Assembly (NCBI GenBank): GCA_032209605.1
Contig: JASFXZ010000003.1
Coordinates: 4,900,807 to 4,964,806, forward strand
Reading direction: 5' to 3'
Origin: Mactromeris polynyma
Taxonomy: Eukaryota > Mollusca > Bivalvia > Venerida > Mactridae
DNA length: 64,000 bases
Position numbers and translations under genes: made by a program. Shown here piece by piece: positions 1 through 13,500 of the stretch (position 1 is its first letter; each line of letters starts with the position of its first letter). The notes below the pieces were generated by a model. The model ran no database searches. It saw only the letters and a program-made list of their open reading frames with translations, and had not been told where the DNA came from.

Positions 1-3000
1 CTGGAATGATACTAACCGTTGTTTGCATTTAGTCATACAACCTTATAAAGTTATACTGAATGATATCGTACACATAGCGTAATAAAAATAAGTAACAAGA
101 GTGTTGTGCATGTCAGACAGTAATTTGATTGCATTCTGTGGAATTGTTCTGTTCTAGAAATCTCTCATGGGATTTTGTGTTTCATTGCAATACTTTGTTA
201 TATTGTGAAGTTTTTGCAACAATGCCAATTACTGGGCGTGGTTGTCCTGTTTTGTCCCCCACTTACACCGTGACCTGTCCGAGAAATCTCATTAATCTGT
301 TGTACACGTTATGAGCTCTGGACCTTTTTGCACACGGAACACCCCTAGGGACTGGAGTACGTCCACCGTAACCCGTCAAAGATGTCCCATTTTACACATA
401 TCAAGTATATGAGGACATACTTTAAGTTCACACACTTGGTAAAACAACGCTACGCCATATAAATGACATCATTAATGACGAAATAATTGTTATCTGTAGG
501 ACAGTAAGATCTAAGAATACGAATTAAGTCCTTAACGAACTGCAAAAATAAGCAACGTCAGTCCGCTGAGGCACACTGAGGCAGCTGCCTTGGTTAAAAT
601 GTCCAAAGCAACCTAAATAATATAAATAAATAGTTAAACAGAATGTAGGAATAATTGCCTGATCAACTATATAAGATGTTGATTACTTATTGCCTCGGTT
701 TAATTTTGCCTCTGGCTACGGGCCTGCATGAACATTAACCAGTCCCAGAGTGAAATATTCATTTCATCGGTATTGAATAAACATAATTAATATCCGAACT
801 ATAAAAGCTGCATACTTGCAATTTTGTAATACACTATCACTTTCATAATATGATCCTCTCAATTTTCGGATTCTGCCTACGCTTATAGGATGCTTCATCA
901 AATGTTAAATGCACATTGTCACGGGACATGTGTGTGACCCAGCCATTATCTGCTCGCTCACTCGAGGCGAAAACAATTTGCTGATAAACATTGCGCTCAC
1001 CGTTAGAGTTTGGCAATAACAAAACACAATAATAGTTTCTCTGAGCTAAATTGGGAAATTTAGTCAAATTATAGGATAGGACGTTCAATTTCATCCTTTC
1101 CACAATATTCCGCTTCCAAATCGGGTCTGATAATTATTACTTTGATGAGTCAATGACGTCATTGCATTGTCGAATATTGATGTTAATGTAGCCCAGAGAG
1201 AAACACCAGTTTGGAGACATAGAGCGTTTATCCTTTTTGGGAGATAATTGAGCCTAACTAACTGGATTTAATGCTCGGCTTGTTTTAGGAAAATATAACA
1301 TAGCAGTCCATATTGGATCAATTGAATGAAGCATTCTTTGACATTATCTTGATATTGATGTACAACATTACGTTGTCTGAAGTAGGTTCTATATTAGTTT
1401 CAGTTACGAAAATAGTCAATGGGTTGTCTAAGCACACAAAAGGTTATTTGTTTAAAGTAAAGTTGGCTTTTATAGCGTAATTTATTTTCCGAACTTATAT
1501 AAGTGCTATTCCTGAACAAGCACTCAACCCTGGCGAGACATATTATGCCATCAAACGTCTTCTTGTTGGTTTTTGTTACCGATGTTTTTGTAATGTTAAG
1601 ATTGGTTGCAGCCAAACAACGTATCAAGAAGGTGTAATTTTTTAGACGACATTAATTAAATGTAATTGAATTAATTAATGAGAAGCCATATGTTGCACCA
1701 GAAGCTATTGTTCAGGTATTATTTAGAACAAGAACAAGCATATGGCGACCGTCATTAGTTGTCAACGCAATTAACACACATGGAATAAAACGCTGTCAAC
1801 TAGCTGTTTGGTGCAATCATATAGTACAGTGCCCCGTGGTGTTTGGGAAACAGCAAATGTAACACAAAGCCATACATTTAGATCCTTATGGACAATAAAG
1901 TCAAACAGACTCAACAGTCTGACTGGACAAAAAGTGAAACACAAAATATACAAAGCACACATTTAAGCAAATCCGAGAAATGATCACAAAAAAGAACAAG
2001 CCAAAACGTTGTCAAAATATTGTCAAAGTGTCAAATTCTTTATGGCCGTCAAAGTACTTATGTTCATAGCGCCTGGTTGGATTGGCCATTCTTTTTGACC
2101 ACGGTATCTCCAACCGGACCACTGTCCAATATTTAAGAAAAACGGTATTTTCTATATACGAACTTTATTATAGACACATTTTGTAATTTAAACGAAACTG
2201 TCTTTGTAACTTTAGTAATAATATGTGATATTCCTATATAATTATTTCAGAGATGTCTACGTGTACATTACACAAATCAGTTCGGCTAACATAGGAACAA
2301 AACTAGGAATGTGCACATTGGTCTAATTTAGATTCTGAACTTCGTCATTAAGGTGTATCTTGGGATGGTATGGAACTTAATACATGTATTTATACGAGAA
2401 ATAGAAGTGTGTCTATGACAACCAATTCCAACAAACCTAAGTTAGCGTCAAATTGCTTACAATAAATTGTAGACAGAAATAATGTCTTATTTTATAGCAT
2501 TAAACTAAATTAGTTTCGGAATATAGTAGTAATGTTTTATCCTTGTGTTATATTACTTACGAAAACACATACTGTGGTATAATGGTGGCTTTAGCATTTC
2601 CTATCAAAGTGCTTAATGTAATCCCAGCACTCTTGTAGAAATTTCATCGCCATATTGATATGTTCCAACATATTCTGTACTTTTCTGTTTATAGTATTAC
2701 ATCACTTTGATAGACATTTTATTGGTGTAGTTTCGTAAATTGAGAGAAATGAACTCTAATCTATTTTAGTAAAGTTGAATTCAGAAGAATTGACTTCGAA
2801 ATTATGGAAGTAAATATATAAGCTTTAGTGTTAATTCTGTGAATAATTTCCATGCTTTATATAGATACACAATTACAGAACTTCGATAAAGCAGGTTCTC
2901 GACAAATCCATAACGGCCCAAAATGGAATCCATTTTCCTGAAAATCACAGCATTAATTGAACAATATGGCGGCAAGTTGCGAGGAGAATTCTGCAAGCTA

Positions 3001-3508
3001 CTCCTGACACTGATTGATAAATTGCTTACATGATCCCGGGATTTACTGAAACATTATTAAAAAAAATATTACTTTTACGGAATAAACTTAAACACATTAG
3101 GTGAATGAATGAGCTTTAAGTTTATAATCACAACCTTACGCCAACAGATAGATTTGAAAATTGCGTAATTATTTTTCAATTTCGACCAATGACCAAAGCA
3201 TTGAACATTAATTATCTATAAAATAAAACTACTCAAAAGAAGGTGTGGTTTGATATGAAAAGAAAATTTAGAGTAAACATTAAGTATTTCGGTAACGTTT
3301 TAAAAAAGAAGAAAAAAGTTTTAATCACAACGACATTAATGGTCTTTATAATGTTTACGAGTATTTGCACTACGAACATTTGAAAGTCTTATAAACTACA
3401 TACAGAACACGGAATGCATCGGATATATTTCATAATTTCATTTGTTTGAATAAAAATACAATACTTTGTACCAACAGTGGTTAGACCATTCTTTGAAACT
3501 TCATAATT
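1..3508. other. AT-rich non-genic stretch downstream of FBXL16
   Basis: No open reading frame here has domain-like content or plausible splice partners. The longest frames (61-86 codons) read like random AT-rich sequence. I see no tRNA, rRNA or clear transposon in it. It lies beyond the 3' end of FBXL16 and may include gene-distal sequence of that locus. Confidence 0.5.
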
Positions 3509-3691
3509 GAGCGCCGCTGTACGATTTCAAACATCTTCAAACGTCATTTCCAGAAAACGTCACATACTGACAGTAAACGAAATGACCGTAATGGAGTAAA
3601 TATTGTTTACTGCTTGCAAATAGTGTCATCACATGCTGCGTTTTCTTGAAATGACGTCACTTACAGAAATGGTTGTAAATCAGCAGCGCTC
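3509..3691. mobile_element. Family D inverted-repeat element, copy 1
   Basis: The left end reads GAGCGCCGCTGTACGATTTC and the right end is its imperfect complement ending AGCAGCGCTC. Inside, an arm containing ACGTCATTTCCAGAAAACG faces a second arm containing TTTTCTTGAAATGACGTCA, so the whole unit can fold back. A second copy lies at 13093-13310. It has no coding capacity, so this is a non-autonomous MITE-like element. Confidence 0.65.
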
Positions 3692-4387
3692 ATATTATCC
3701 TCACAAAACAGTCTGCAACACAACACTGAAACGTCAAAACTGTGCAAGACGAAGTATTATGACTCACGGACCATTGTCTTGAATATCCCTACGCAGTTTA
3801 TTTGTTGAATTAAAACTCGGTTTGTTAACGTTTGTACTTTTCTAGAATTCCTATCTGGAACTCGTCGATGTACGGCTCGATATATCTGCCTGTTATAAGA
3901 TGATAAATTCAATACATACCAATGAATGTACGTGGTTGTGGACAGAGACACAGATATTTGCGATGATAATTAGATCTGGCAAGTCAACACACTTAAGACG
4001 ATAAGAAGATTTTCTACACCTAGAGGAGGATTAAGACTTAATACTTGTGTGCAAAATTGTAGAAAGCCATTAGCCAGTAACTTATGTGAACACAACAAAG
4101 CAAAAAAAGTGAGTGCTCGTTTTGATGAAAACATATCCAACTCCTTTTAAACAACACTGCCACCAAACAGCTGCATATTGCGTCCAAAAAGCTCATCCTC
4201 GCCATATTGGAACATATTGCCCCTCAGTTTCCTGGAAACGCTCTTGGTGACCATCGAACATAGTCGGCTCATTTGTTCGTTTCCGGCGACAAATGTTGTA
4301 TAATCAAGCTATGTATAAAACACGTACGTACTGTCCATTAATACATCGAGTGACTTGTTTCTGCAATGCGTATAACAAACCCATACA

Positions 4388-4536
4388 TCAATCAAGAATC
4401 ATACAGCGAGGCATATTTTCTTTCAAATACAGACACACCTCTTTAGTTGCACTAGGACAGTTTGTGAGTTCTAGCTCCTCCAGGTGACGTAATTGTGTCA
4501 GGCCGCACAAACCTTGTCCAGATATCAATGAACAAC
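4388..4536 (-). CDS. FBXL16: FBXL16 exon 3 (last LRR and C-terminus)
   Basis: The acceptor TTTTCAG is followed by GT-TGT-TCA, which completes the glycine codon from exon 2. The exon encodes [40 protein letters not shown] and NMPRCMILD, then TGA. This corresponds to the conserved FBXL16 tail (GC.LL...[16 protein letters not shown]...). It has no other translation start and is too short to be noticed alone; frame and homology identify it. Confidence 0.93.
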
Positions 4537-7500
4537 CTGAAAATTAAAAAAAACATACGTTATCCAACAAAGGTTTGATGGTGTCCCAATTAATCCCGTT
4601 AGATATATCGGTGGACCAGTAATTGTTATCAAAAGTTAGATGGTGTATACATCGGTGGACCAGTTATTGTTATCAAAAGTTGGATGGTGTCCCAATTAAA
4701 CCCGTTAGATATATCGGTGGACCAGTTATTGTTATCAAAGGTATAATGGTGTCCCAATTAAAGTTATTAAACACATTATATAAATTGGTTGACCAGTTCT
4801 TGTTGCCAAAAGTTTGATGGTGTCTTAATTAAGCCTGTTACATGTATATATGTATAGGTGGACCAGTTAAACACACCATATATATTACAGGACCAGTTGT
4901 TGTTGTCAAAAAGGTTTTATAGCCAGCAAAGGTACTTGGCATGTAACTTTTATCTGCCAAACATCATCATATATAATGATAATATTTATATATGATGAGG
5001 TTGTAGTTTATCGATGTCATCAGACTAAATGTATATCAGCCTAATAGGATATGTTGCAACTGTTCTTTGAAGACCGTTCCATCGTGTAACATGTCAGTCC
5101 AAGTTTGAAAAGACCGCCAAGGAAGTTCTAAATCTAATACATGTATACTGTCTTTGTATGGTTTTGAGTGTTAGTTGCAGACCTTCACATCCAATATATT
5201 GGCTAAAAAGCTGTTGTTCACATTGTATAATAATGCTTCTGGGACACAATACCAAAATGGAAACAATTATCGAAAACCTTAGTAGACCGTCATATTTATA
5301 ATAGTGGAATACCTTTCCAGAAATGGTTTGTGGTGATCCGTATAGAAAATGACTGACTGATATTTTATTAGAATTTACATGTGCTTGTATAGATACCATC
5401 AGGTGGTTAATGCATAGACATTGTTATGTATGCAATCAATAAGAATATATTAAAAACGTATGATTAATGTACATGAAATAATACTAACTCCAGCTGTTTA
5501 CAAGTAATTTGTTTTCCTACATTTATGAGATTTTTAATGAAATCGTGACAAGTTCGCGTTCAGCATCACGGCCATATTATCTAAATGAGATCGTGAACAT
5601 GACATTTTATGTTCTGTTTCTCGTAAATAGCTCAAAGTACTGTTTGTACTTCAGTGTAAGGTCATATTTATCGTCGATCTAACGTTGACCGTTTAAAAGG
5701 TGGAAAAGGAGTTCCGTCGTTGCTATGACAAATGTAAATAATAGGAAGCCATATAAACATCACGGACACAGTCTACACCAACACAGAGGTAGACATGGTA
5801 ATACGATGACTATGGATATCATCAATGTTCACCATTATTCATTTGTGCTATAAAAGTGCTAATGGATACCATATATATACGCGATCGGCTGGTGGTCGCA
5901 ATACTGTATAGGTGGTAAAGGTTGCGAGGTATTGCGAATTTTCCACAGCGTAAATTTCCGCATTCACCGAAGTATACTTTTATCTACCCACCGTGAAGTC
6001 GATACTTAAGAGTCCGGTACCCCATGGAGTCTTTTATCCAAAGCACTCCCTGTCATACAATCGATTCTAAAATAGCGTGTAGATATTGTTATCAAAGTAA
6101 TTTCGGCGATTCGCAAACATTTCCGCACGCGAAACTTCTGGAATCGGCAATTCGTGTACTTTTCGACACGCGATATTGTCCACTTATACAGTAGTAATTT
6201 ATGATGCGGGAATTTGGAGTGGCCTTTATTTACAGTTGGTTGTTAACACAGAATGAACTAAACACACCAAAACGTGTATGGAAATGGCACCGTTCACTAG
6301 TCCAGTAAAATAATGAATACTTTTTTTCGAGCGATAATTTATTTGAATAGTGAAAAGTTGATTCTGTCGATAGAGACCACTGATCTACTTTGACCTCATT
6401 TTCTTTTCAAAAGGTCTTTTCACACAAAGCTTTGATAAAGTTGACAACAATGTCGCTTTAGTTTCTGCATGAATTGTGCCAAGAAATCTCTCATTTTATC
6501 TATTTTGGCGAGTGGTATTTGGTGAAATGTGTTCCTAGACTGTAAATTACATTAGCAAATTATAAAAGAAACAAATCGATTTCGAAACAACGTCTGGTTT
6601 ACTGTCAGGAACAGCGACTATCGTGTAAAACTGGGGATAAGTCGCTTATTCAAAACACTTAGAATTTATTACTCTTGTGAATAGTTGATATATTCTGATA
6701 ATAGGGAACGTAAAACACAAAACCTGATTTGTGAACTCCGTTTATGTAAACGCCCACCAAACATCGGTGTGACAGACCTGTCTTTGACCTTCTTTCAACT
6801 GGTTAATTCATTATACATACAAAATGTAACGGAATTCATTGATTTCGCATTTGTGATAATCGTAAACACGTTATAATAACTATTAATGCTTTAGTGTCCT
6901 AACATTTCTGCTGAATCTGGATATTGCTCGTCATATAATGAAGGTCAATCCACAGTAGATTGTCACAAGTTCTATCCCGTTGTTCCTTCTAGAGTTATCT
7001 CCCTTTATCCCTGCTATAGTACTATAATTATCTACATATATTATAGACGGGATAACGGGAAATAACTCTAAAATGGATAAAGGAAGAGAACTCGTGACAC
7101 TCTAACGTGGGTCAATTAATATTGTATTAGGATACCACAAAACTGGGAATATATTTGATTCGAATATGTCTAATCGAGCAACGTGATGCGTCCATCTAAT
7201 ACGTATTCAGTCCAAGGAGACGACGTATAATCTTCTTATGTCACCTTGGAAACACGAAGAACTGTTCAAAATACAAGCAAAACTTACCAGCCAGGGACAG
7301 GACACGTAGATTTCGCATAGAATACATATGTTGCAGACCAAAGTCACGAATTTGTGTGCACCATCTAAGAAATAACTTCAACAAGGACGCCATCGTGGAC
7401 AAATACCCCACCCCGATATCTGTCACATGTGAGCACCTGAAACAATAAACAACATACAATATGAAATGCATATTTACATATTCAAATGTCATAGTGCAAC

Positions 7501-10500
7501 AAGAACTTTTGAGTATTCTATCGAATACATTAAAGTACAATAAACGATTATCTTGAAAATAGAGAGTTATACCGAAACATGAGTATATACAAGATAGAGA
7601 ATAAATTGCTTCAGGGAACGCCACAGACATAAGACAATGCCTCTCCACACAGACCTTCGGGTAAACAACAGTCCAAGATACCATTAGGCAACGAGTGTCA
7701 TTGACCACGGCACAAAAACTGCTTAACTTAAAAACTACATACTGTTCACTACGTTTAATACAATTGTACACATTTTACATTATGTTTGGTAAAGGACTAC
7801 TAACTGCCTTGATGTGTCCTTTTTTGATGGACTAGACATGGTTAACTTATGTATTACGTTTGTTTATAACCATGTTGGAAGTAAATCTGTTATATACATC
7901 AAATCAGATATAGTATATCTATGTGATGCAATGTTTGATACGATTCAATATACTTTTTTAGATAAAGATATTGTTTTAGGCGCAGCAGTACTAACATGGC
8001 TTTGCTATTTGCATATCGGTTTTGTGTAAACCAATAAAATCTTACGTTAACCACTAAACCATCTTCTCTTCAACCGAACAACGTTTGTAACCTTGACGCG
8101 GATTGGTTAACTGTATATACGTATGTGTTAACCAAACATAAAACACATTAACTTGTTTATTGTTATGTATTTTGTCTTCCGAAGCAAAGTAATGGACGCT
8201 ATTATTGCAATAGTATTATGGTGGCAAAGAAAACATTTTGATCACGATAGAGGCGTTATTCTTATTATTGTAAACATCACAATGTTGTATGAAAACCAGA
8301 TGAACATAATATTGTTTGCCTTAACAATTGCGTCTGAAAGTAGATATATAGTATATTTCAAGAGTTATCTAGTGAGTAGTTCTGTTATTCACCCCCTCGG
8401 GAAATTGCCCGACTTTGGAATTAAAAAAATTCTATGTTTTATGTTCAAGTCCCATATGGGAAACCGGTGGCGACGATAAATAAATAAACGCAAATACATC
8501 GAGGTGAAGGGGAAATGTAAAATGTATACTAATATTTTTAAAAGGAACTGCTGTTGTATATTATTTATACACGGAAATTCCCGGAAACGCACGAAGACTA
8601 ACCCGAACAATGTCGGAATTGACCGAATGCGATAAATACGAATTGATCCTAAACCATGTCGGAATTGGCCGAATGCGATAAATACGAATTGATCCTAAAC
8701 CAAAGACCGTGTAGAATCAAAGTACTGGTAGTGCTAACATAGATTTCGTAGAATCAAAGTAAAAGGGGCACTATTGGGACGAATTGTTTGGTATTCGAAT
8801 TGATATCGCAATGAAGAGTAATGCATTTACTTATAAGCCAGGGAGTTAGATGAATAAGCCCTAAATTGTTCACTGTGTTGACTTTGCAGAATCACATTGA
8901 TAAGGAGTACAATTTGAAGTAGTTGTTTGATAGTTAAGGGGATAATATACCTACACAAATGAACAGTGTATATGTAAGATAATCCCCGCTTTACAACTCC
9001 CCAACATTAAGGATCATCAGCACTGGAATATACTTGTGACGATTCAGCACTAAGAACGAAGCTTAAGTCAGTCTGTCAAAACAAGGTGGTTCGGAAAATC
9101 AGCTTAAATGTCTGAATTGATAACTTAATTCTGCATCAACCTGGTTGGCGACATACAACGCTTGATCTTCTCGGACATTTAATTAATTATTTATCTCTTT
9201 TCTCTATGTGTCAGAAATTCCGCTTTCGATATGGACAAATAGTGTCATTCAGAATTCCACTTGGTGAAACTGGCTGACTCTATTTATAGACCAGAGCTGT
9301 CAGAAACAGACATAACAGTTTGTTTATGGCGGAAAGATTGTTGGTAGAAGAGATCCATCGATAAATTCAAATGGCAATACATCAGACAAATTCATTGATT
9401 ATGTCCAAGGCGTAAAAACAAATTGTTTGTTTCAGGTTTCCCGACCTACCCTATTTTTTGCCCGACCCTAGAACATGTTTTCACGTGTTAACATTTTTTT
9501 TCTTTTTGGTAAAATTTCTTCCTTATGGTTAAAGTTCTTTAGGTTCACATTTCTGCCCAGTTATTTGACGCTTTACGAGTATTCCATCTATAGAGTATTG
9601 TATTCCCCTTGATATAGATGATCCGTGTTAAAATGGAAAGGGGATTTGTCTTTAAACGTATATTCATTTAAATCTATGTTTAATTTGTTTCGTTTGAAAA
9701 ACATCTCCCAAACAATGTCCGACCTACCTAGCCTTTTGGGGGCATGAAACCTGAAACAAACATTTGTTAGGCCTAAGTCAAAAATCAACAACGAACGAAT
9801 ATACCAGAGATAAGTAACGACAATGGAAATGAAACGGAATTATCCATCAATGCAATATGCATATTCGTAATTTTGACGAATGTGGTTATAATATGACACC
9901 GTACATGATGTATTACAAGTCTTGGTTTCTTAAGAACGTCACATTAGACGTGAGAATTGTAAATAGCTTCAAAACGCAGAGGCGTCGATAAGTTTTATGG
10001 ATACTGTGTTGCCTTTGTATGATACTGTTGCGGTGTAAAACACATCCAAAAGGCACATGACGAATGATTAAAATAATAAAATGTTTCGGTCGCAGACGAC
10101 ATAATGGACAATCAAGCACGCACAATATCAAATGCCTAACATTGCACCGTATCTCATATTCTTAGTTAATCTATAAAGTTTATTTAATTTATCAGTTGTG
10201 TTTGATTAGCAAAAAAATGAAATATTGTATAATTACTTTGTTGTTCCATTGTTCCAAGAACGTTTCAACATTTATTAAATGCCTAACGGCAATCACACTG
10301 AGTGTTGATGTCGTATGTGACCTAGTCATCCCTACCAATATTTAATTAATTCTGGAACAAACTTCTAAACCATTTTCCATAATGCGAATAATTTTCCCTT
10401 CCAGCATTTAATTTGCTTAGACACGCGGCTTTGATGAAGATATTTTTTTAACAGTTCTGTCTTTGTGCGTCTTTTCACGCTACACAAATATGTGTTGGGT

Positions 10501-13500
10501 GCTGTGAATGACATCTTCCAGGTTTCAAAAGAAGCGACTGAAATGTGTTGCATTAATTCATATTCCACGGTAAATTATAGAGTCCTTTTGTGCATATATA
10601 TAATATTAACAAGGCACAAACTACATGCTCATATTACAACATCACCATAAACACTCACTCGCGGATATTATTACCATCCATTGATGGATTCAGCATTTGT
10701 TTGCCACATAGTTCAGCCTATAAAAGGCCATTAATTCAATCTTGGATTGGCATCAAATCAATTGAGTGTCCCCTAGTGCACAATAGCAATAATGATTATC
10801 TGTAACAATATGTGTCCCTCAAATTGGATCGCCATTTATTCCACAAATACTGCTCCCAAGCTGAGAAATAAAATTAGTTGTTTAGAAGTAAGTATAACAT
10901 GAACGCGTTTTAGTTGTTCGGTAGAAGTTCTATGGCAATTTTCGACAGTCGCGTCGCCTTAATAAGAAAACTACTTTTATCCATAGTGGCGAAAGAATAC
11001 CAGGTAAGTGAATTGATTAAAAAATAGTTCAACATCTGAGCGTAACCTGCATAACATACTCAATAATGGTTGTAATCTGTACTGCGCAGTTCAACAATGT
11101 ACACTAATGATTCGTACTTTCTGTGAATCTGGAAATTTTGAATACAAAACCAGTGTTCAATACCGAACGACTTGAGTGCTTTCAGCGCTTTGATTCATTT
11201 ACCTGTGACCAAGCCTCCACATTGAAGAGTATTTCTAGTGCATTTTATCAAATACATGTAGTCTACAGATAGCGTTGCTGAAATGGCAATTTATTCTAAC
11301 CACCAAGGTGTGTTCCTATTATTGAGATGAAATACGATATTTGCACTACAATAACAGAGACCGAATATACTTTACCATTCCCTAGAACATTGAGACCAGT
11401 AAGGAATGGGGAAAAACAATGGTATTTATACTTGATGAGTATTAATACTGATTTTCACCCAGTATTCAAATATGTTCTTTCACAAGCAATCGATAACTTC
11501 CGGATAAACACGAGATGGACGATCAGTGCTATTATATGACTTATCTATCTTCAGTCATATGAAATGAAGAACATACACCCCTCACCAGGCCTCAGTTTTA
11601 CACGTATCTCAAATAGATATTTTTCTAAAGTCTAATAATACCACAAACAGTTTCCACATTGATAGTGGCACAAACATGTATCAACATACTAGTAGTATAT
11701 CCACCCTTTATTTAATAAGCCATTACTTTGTTCTTTAACTATAAATATAAGTTCTTGTAAGGCAGATTTCAGTTGAGATTTTTCGTGAATTATAGTTTAC
11801 TACTGGTTGCCACAATCGCAACATCTCGGCAATTTCCGTACAGTTCGGAAAAATAACCGAGGTGATCCGATTGCAGGTTGCCAGTCGTGCGCTTAATTAA
11901 CAAAATCAGCATCAATATAATAGCTCAGCATGTCTGCATAAGCTTTGTTTAAAGGCCAACGTCATTGAAATGTAATGATCCGTTTGGAAAGAATCACGTT
12001 GACATAAGTTGATATTCTGTCTCTCATATTTCAGAGTAATTACGGCTACGTTACATCCGCTGTATACATATACATTAATTAACAAGTTGATGAATACCTG
12101 TAATCTGAACAGTGGTATATACAAGACTTAATCATTAAAACTCCGTCCATAGTACGCGTGTACGCGAAAGGAAGATGTTTATTTAATAAAGACTTAGACG
12201 GTCATTGTGAGGTTCAAAGATCATACATATCCCGTAGCAAGCACTGTGTTTTAGCATATTGATTGTAGCAGACGACATGTATTCAGCACTATTTATTAAG
12301 ACATTACTTTATTTAATTCAAATATCGGTTAATTACAGTATGAATAATGTATACAGTAAGAGACACGTTATATAGCGTAACAGTGGTCTATTCCAATGGA
12401 GATTGTCACGAGTTATCTCCCTTATGCCTTCTACAGTTCTCTCCCTTTATACTGTAAGTACTATATTTACATATTCTGTAGACGTGATAAAGTGAAAGAA
12501 CTTTTGACAATTTCCCGTAGTCTGTTTTAAGTTCACGGTAGTCAGATTGATAGTCGAGTTGACCCAAGTTCACTCCAATATCCCGTCTACATGTACATGT
12601 ACAGTAAAACTACACTTAAAGACCACCTAAATGATACGTCCATCTCAAAATTAAGAACATATTTTCACTGTTTTGCTCTTAATTCAAACTCAGTATTCCG
12701 ACAATCTCAATATACAATGTAACGACAAGTATTCAATATTACCAAGGGTGGTCTTATTATTGAGGTGTTACTGTATATGCCAACGTGTTACAGTATGTTG
12801 GCATTCTGCTGTGTACAGTCTGACGCTTATCAAGGTTGTATTGTCTGCTTATGTTACGAAACAAGACCGAACATTTGGCGTTATTTAATATTGCTCGAGT
12901 ACTGAAATAATGAAATAATATCATAGCACTGTCTGTCTGTCTTATCAATTATGCTATGTTGTTGTTTACTGTCTTTATAGTGAAATTCACGGACAACATT
13001 TCTCTTCAATAGCAATTAATAATTCACGAATAATGCAAAAAATACTATGTATCTGCAGGTTTCTAGTTCAGAAACGGATAGAGCTCTGCTAAGAGCGTTG
13101 CTATGGGATTTCCAACCTCTTCTGTAAGTGACGTCATTTCAAGAAAACGCAACTTGTGATGTCACCATTCGCAAGCAGGAAACAATATTAACTATATATG
13201 GTCACTTCTATTTCATATTGCTTACTGTAAGTACATGGTGACGTCACATGTGACGTTTTCTGGAAATGACGTCACTTAAAGAAGAGATTGGAAATCGTAC
13301 AGCGGCGCTCATATGAAAACTGTTCAGGGGCGTTATTCACAAACACGTTTAAGTCTAAAACTCAGACTTTAAATTTGCAAATATTATATTTTCCAGCATT
13401 TTGTGTTCATTAAATCTAAATAAATAAAATGCCGTCTGAATAATTATGGTTTCCCTGTATACACTGTCGCCAATTTTTATTTAAATTTATATTGTCATAA

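Larger units (their letters stand above)
4537..7287 (-). other. FBXL16: FBXL16 intron 2
   Basis: This intron has a consensus GTAAGT donor and TTTCAG acceptor and is 2751 bp long. It contains a diverged minisatellite immediately inside the acceptor (4577-4917) and a family E palindromic element (6957-7103). I see no coding sequence in it. Confidence 0.85.

Noticed and set aside
7241..7771. 176-codon minus-strand frame as an independent gene
   Set aside because: Only its middle part (7288-7436) is protein-like. Clear acceptor and donor sites and FBXL16 homology make it an exon with intron read-through on both sides.
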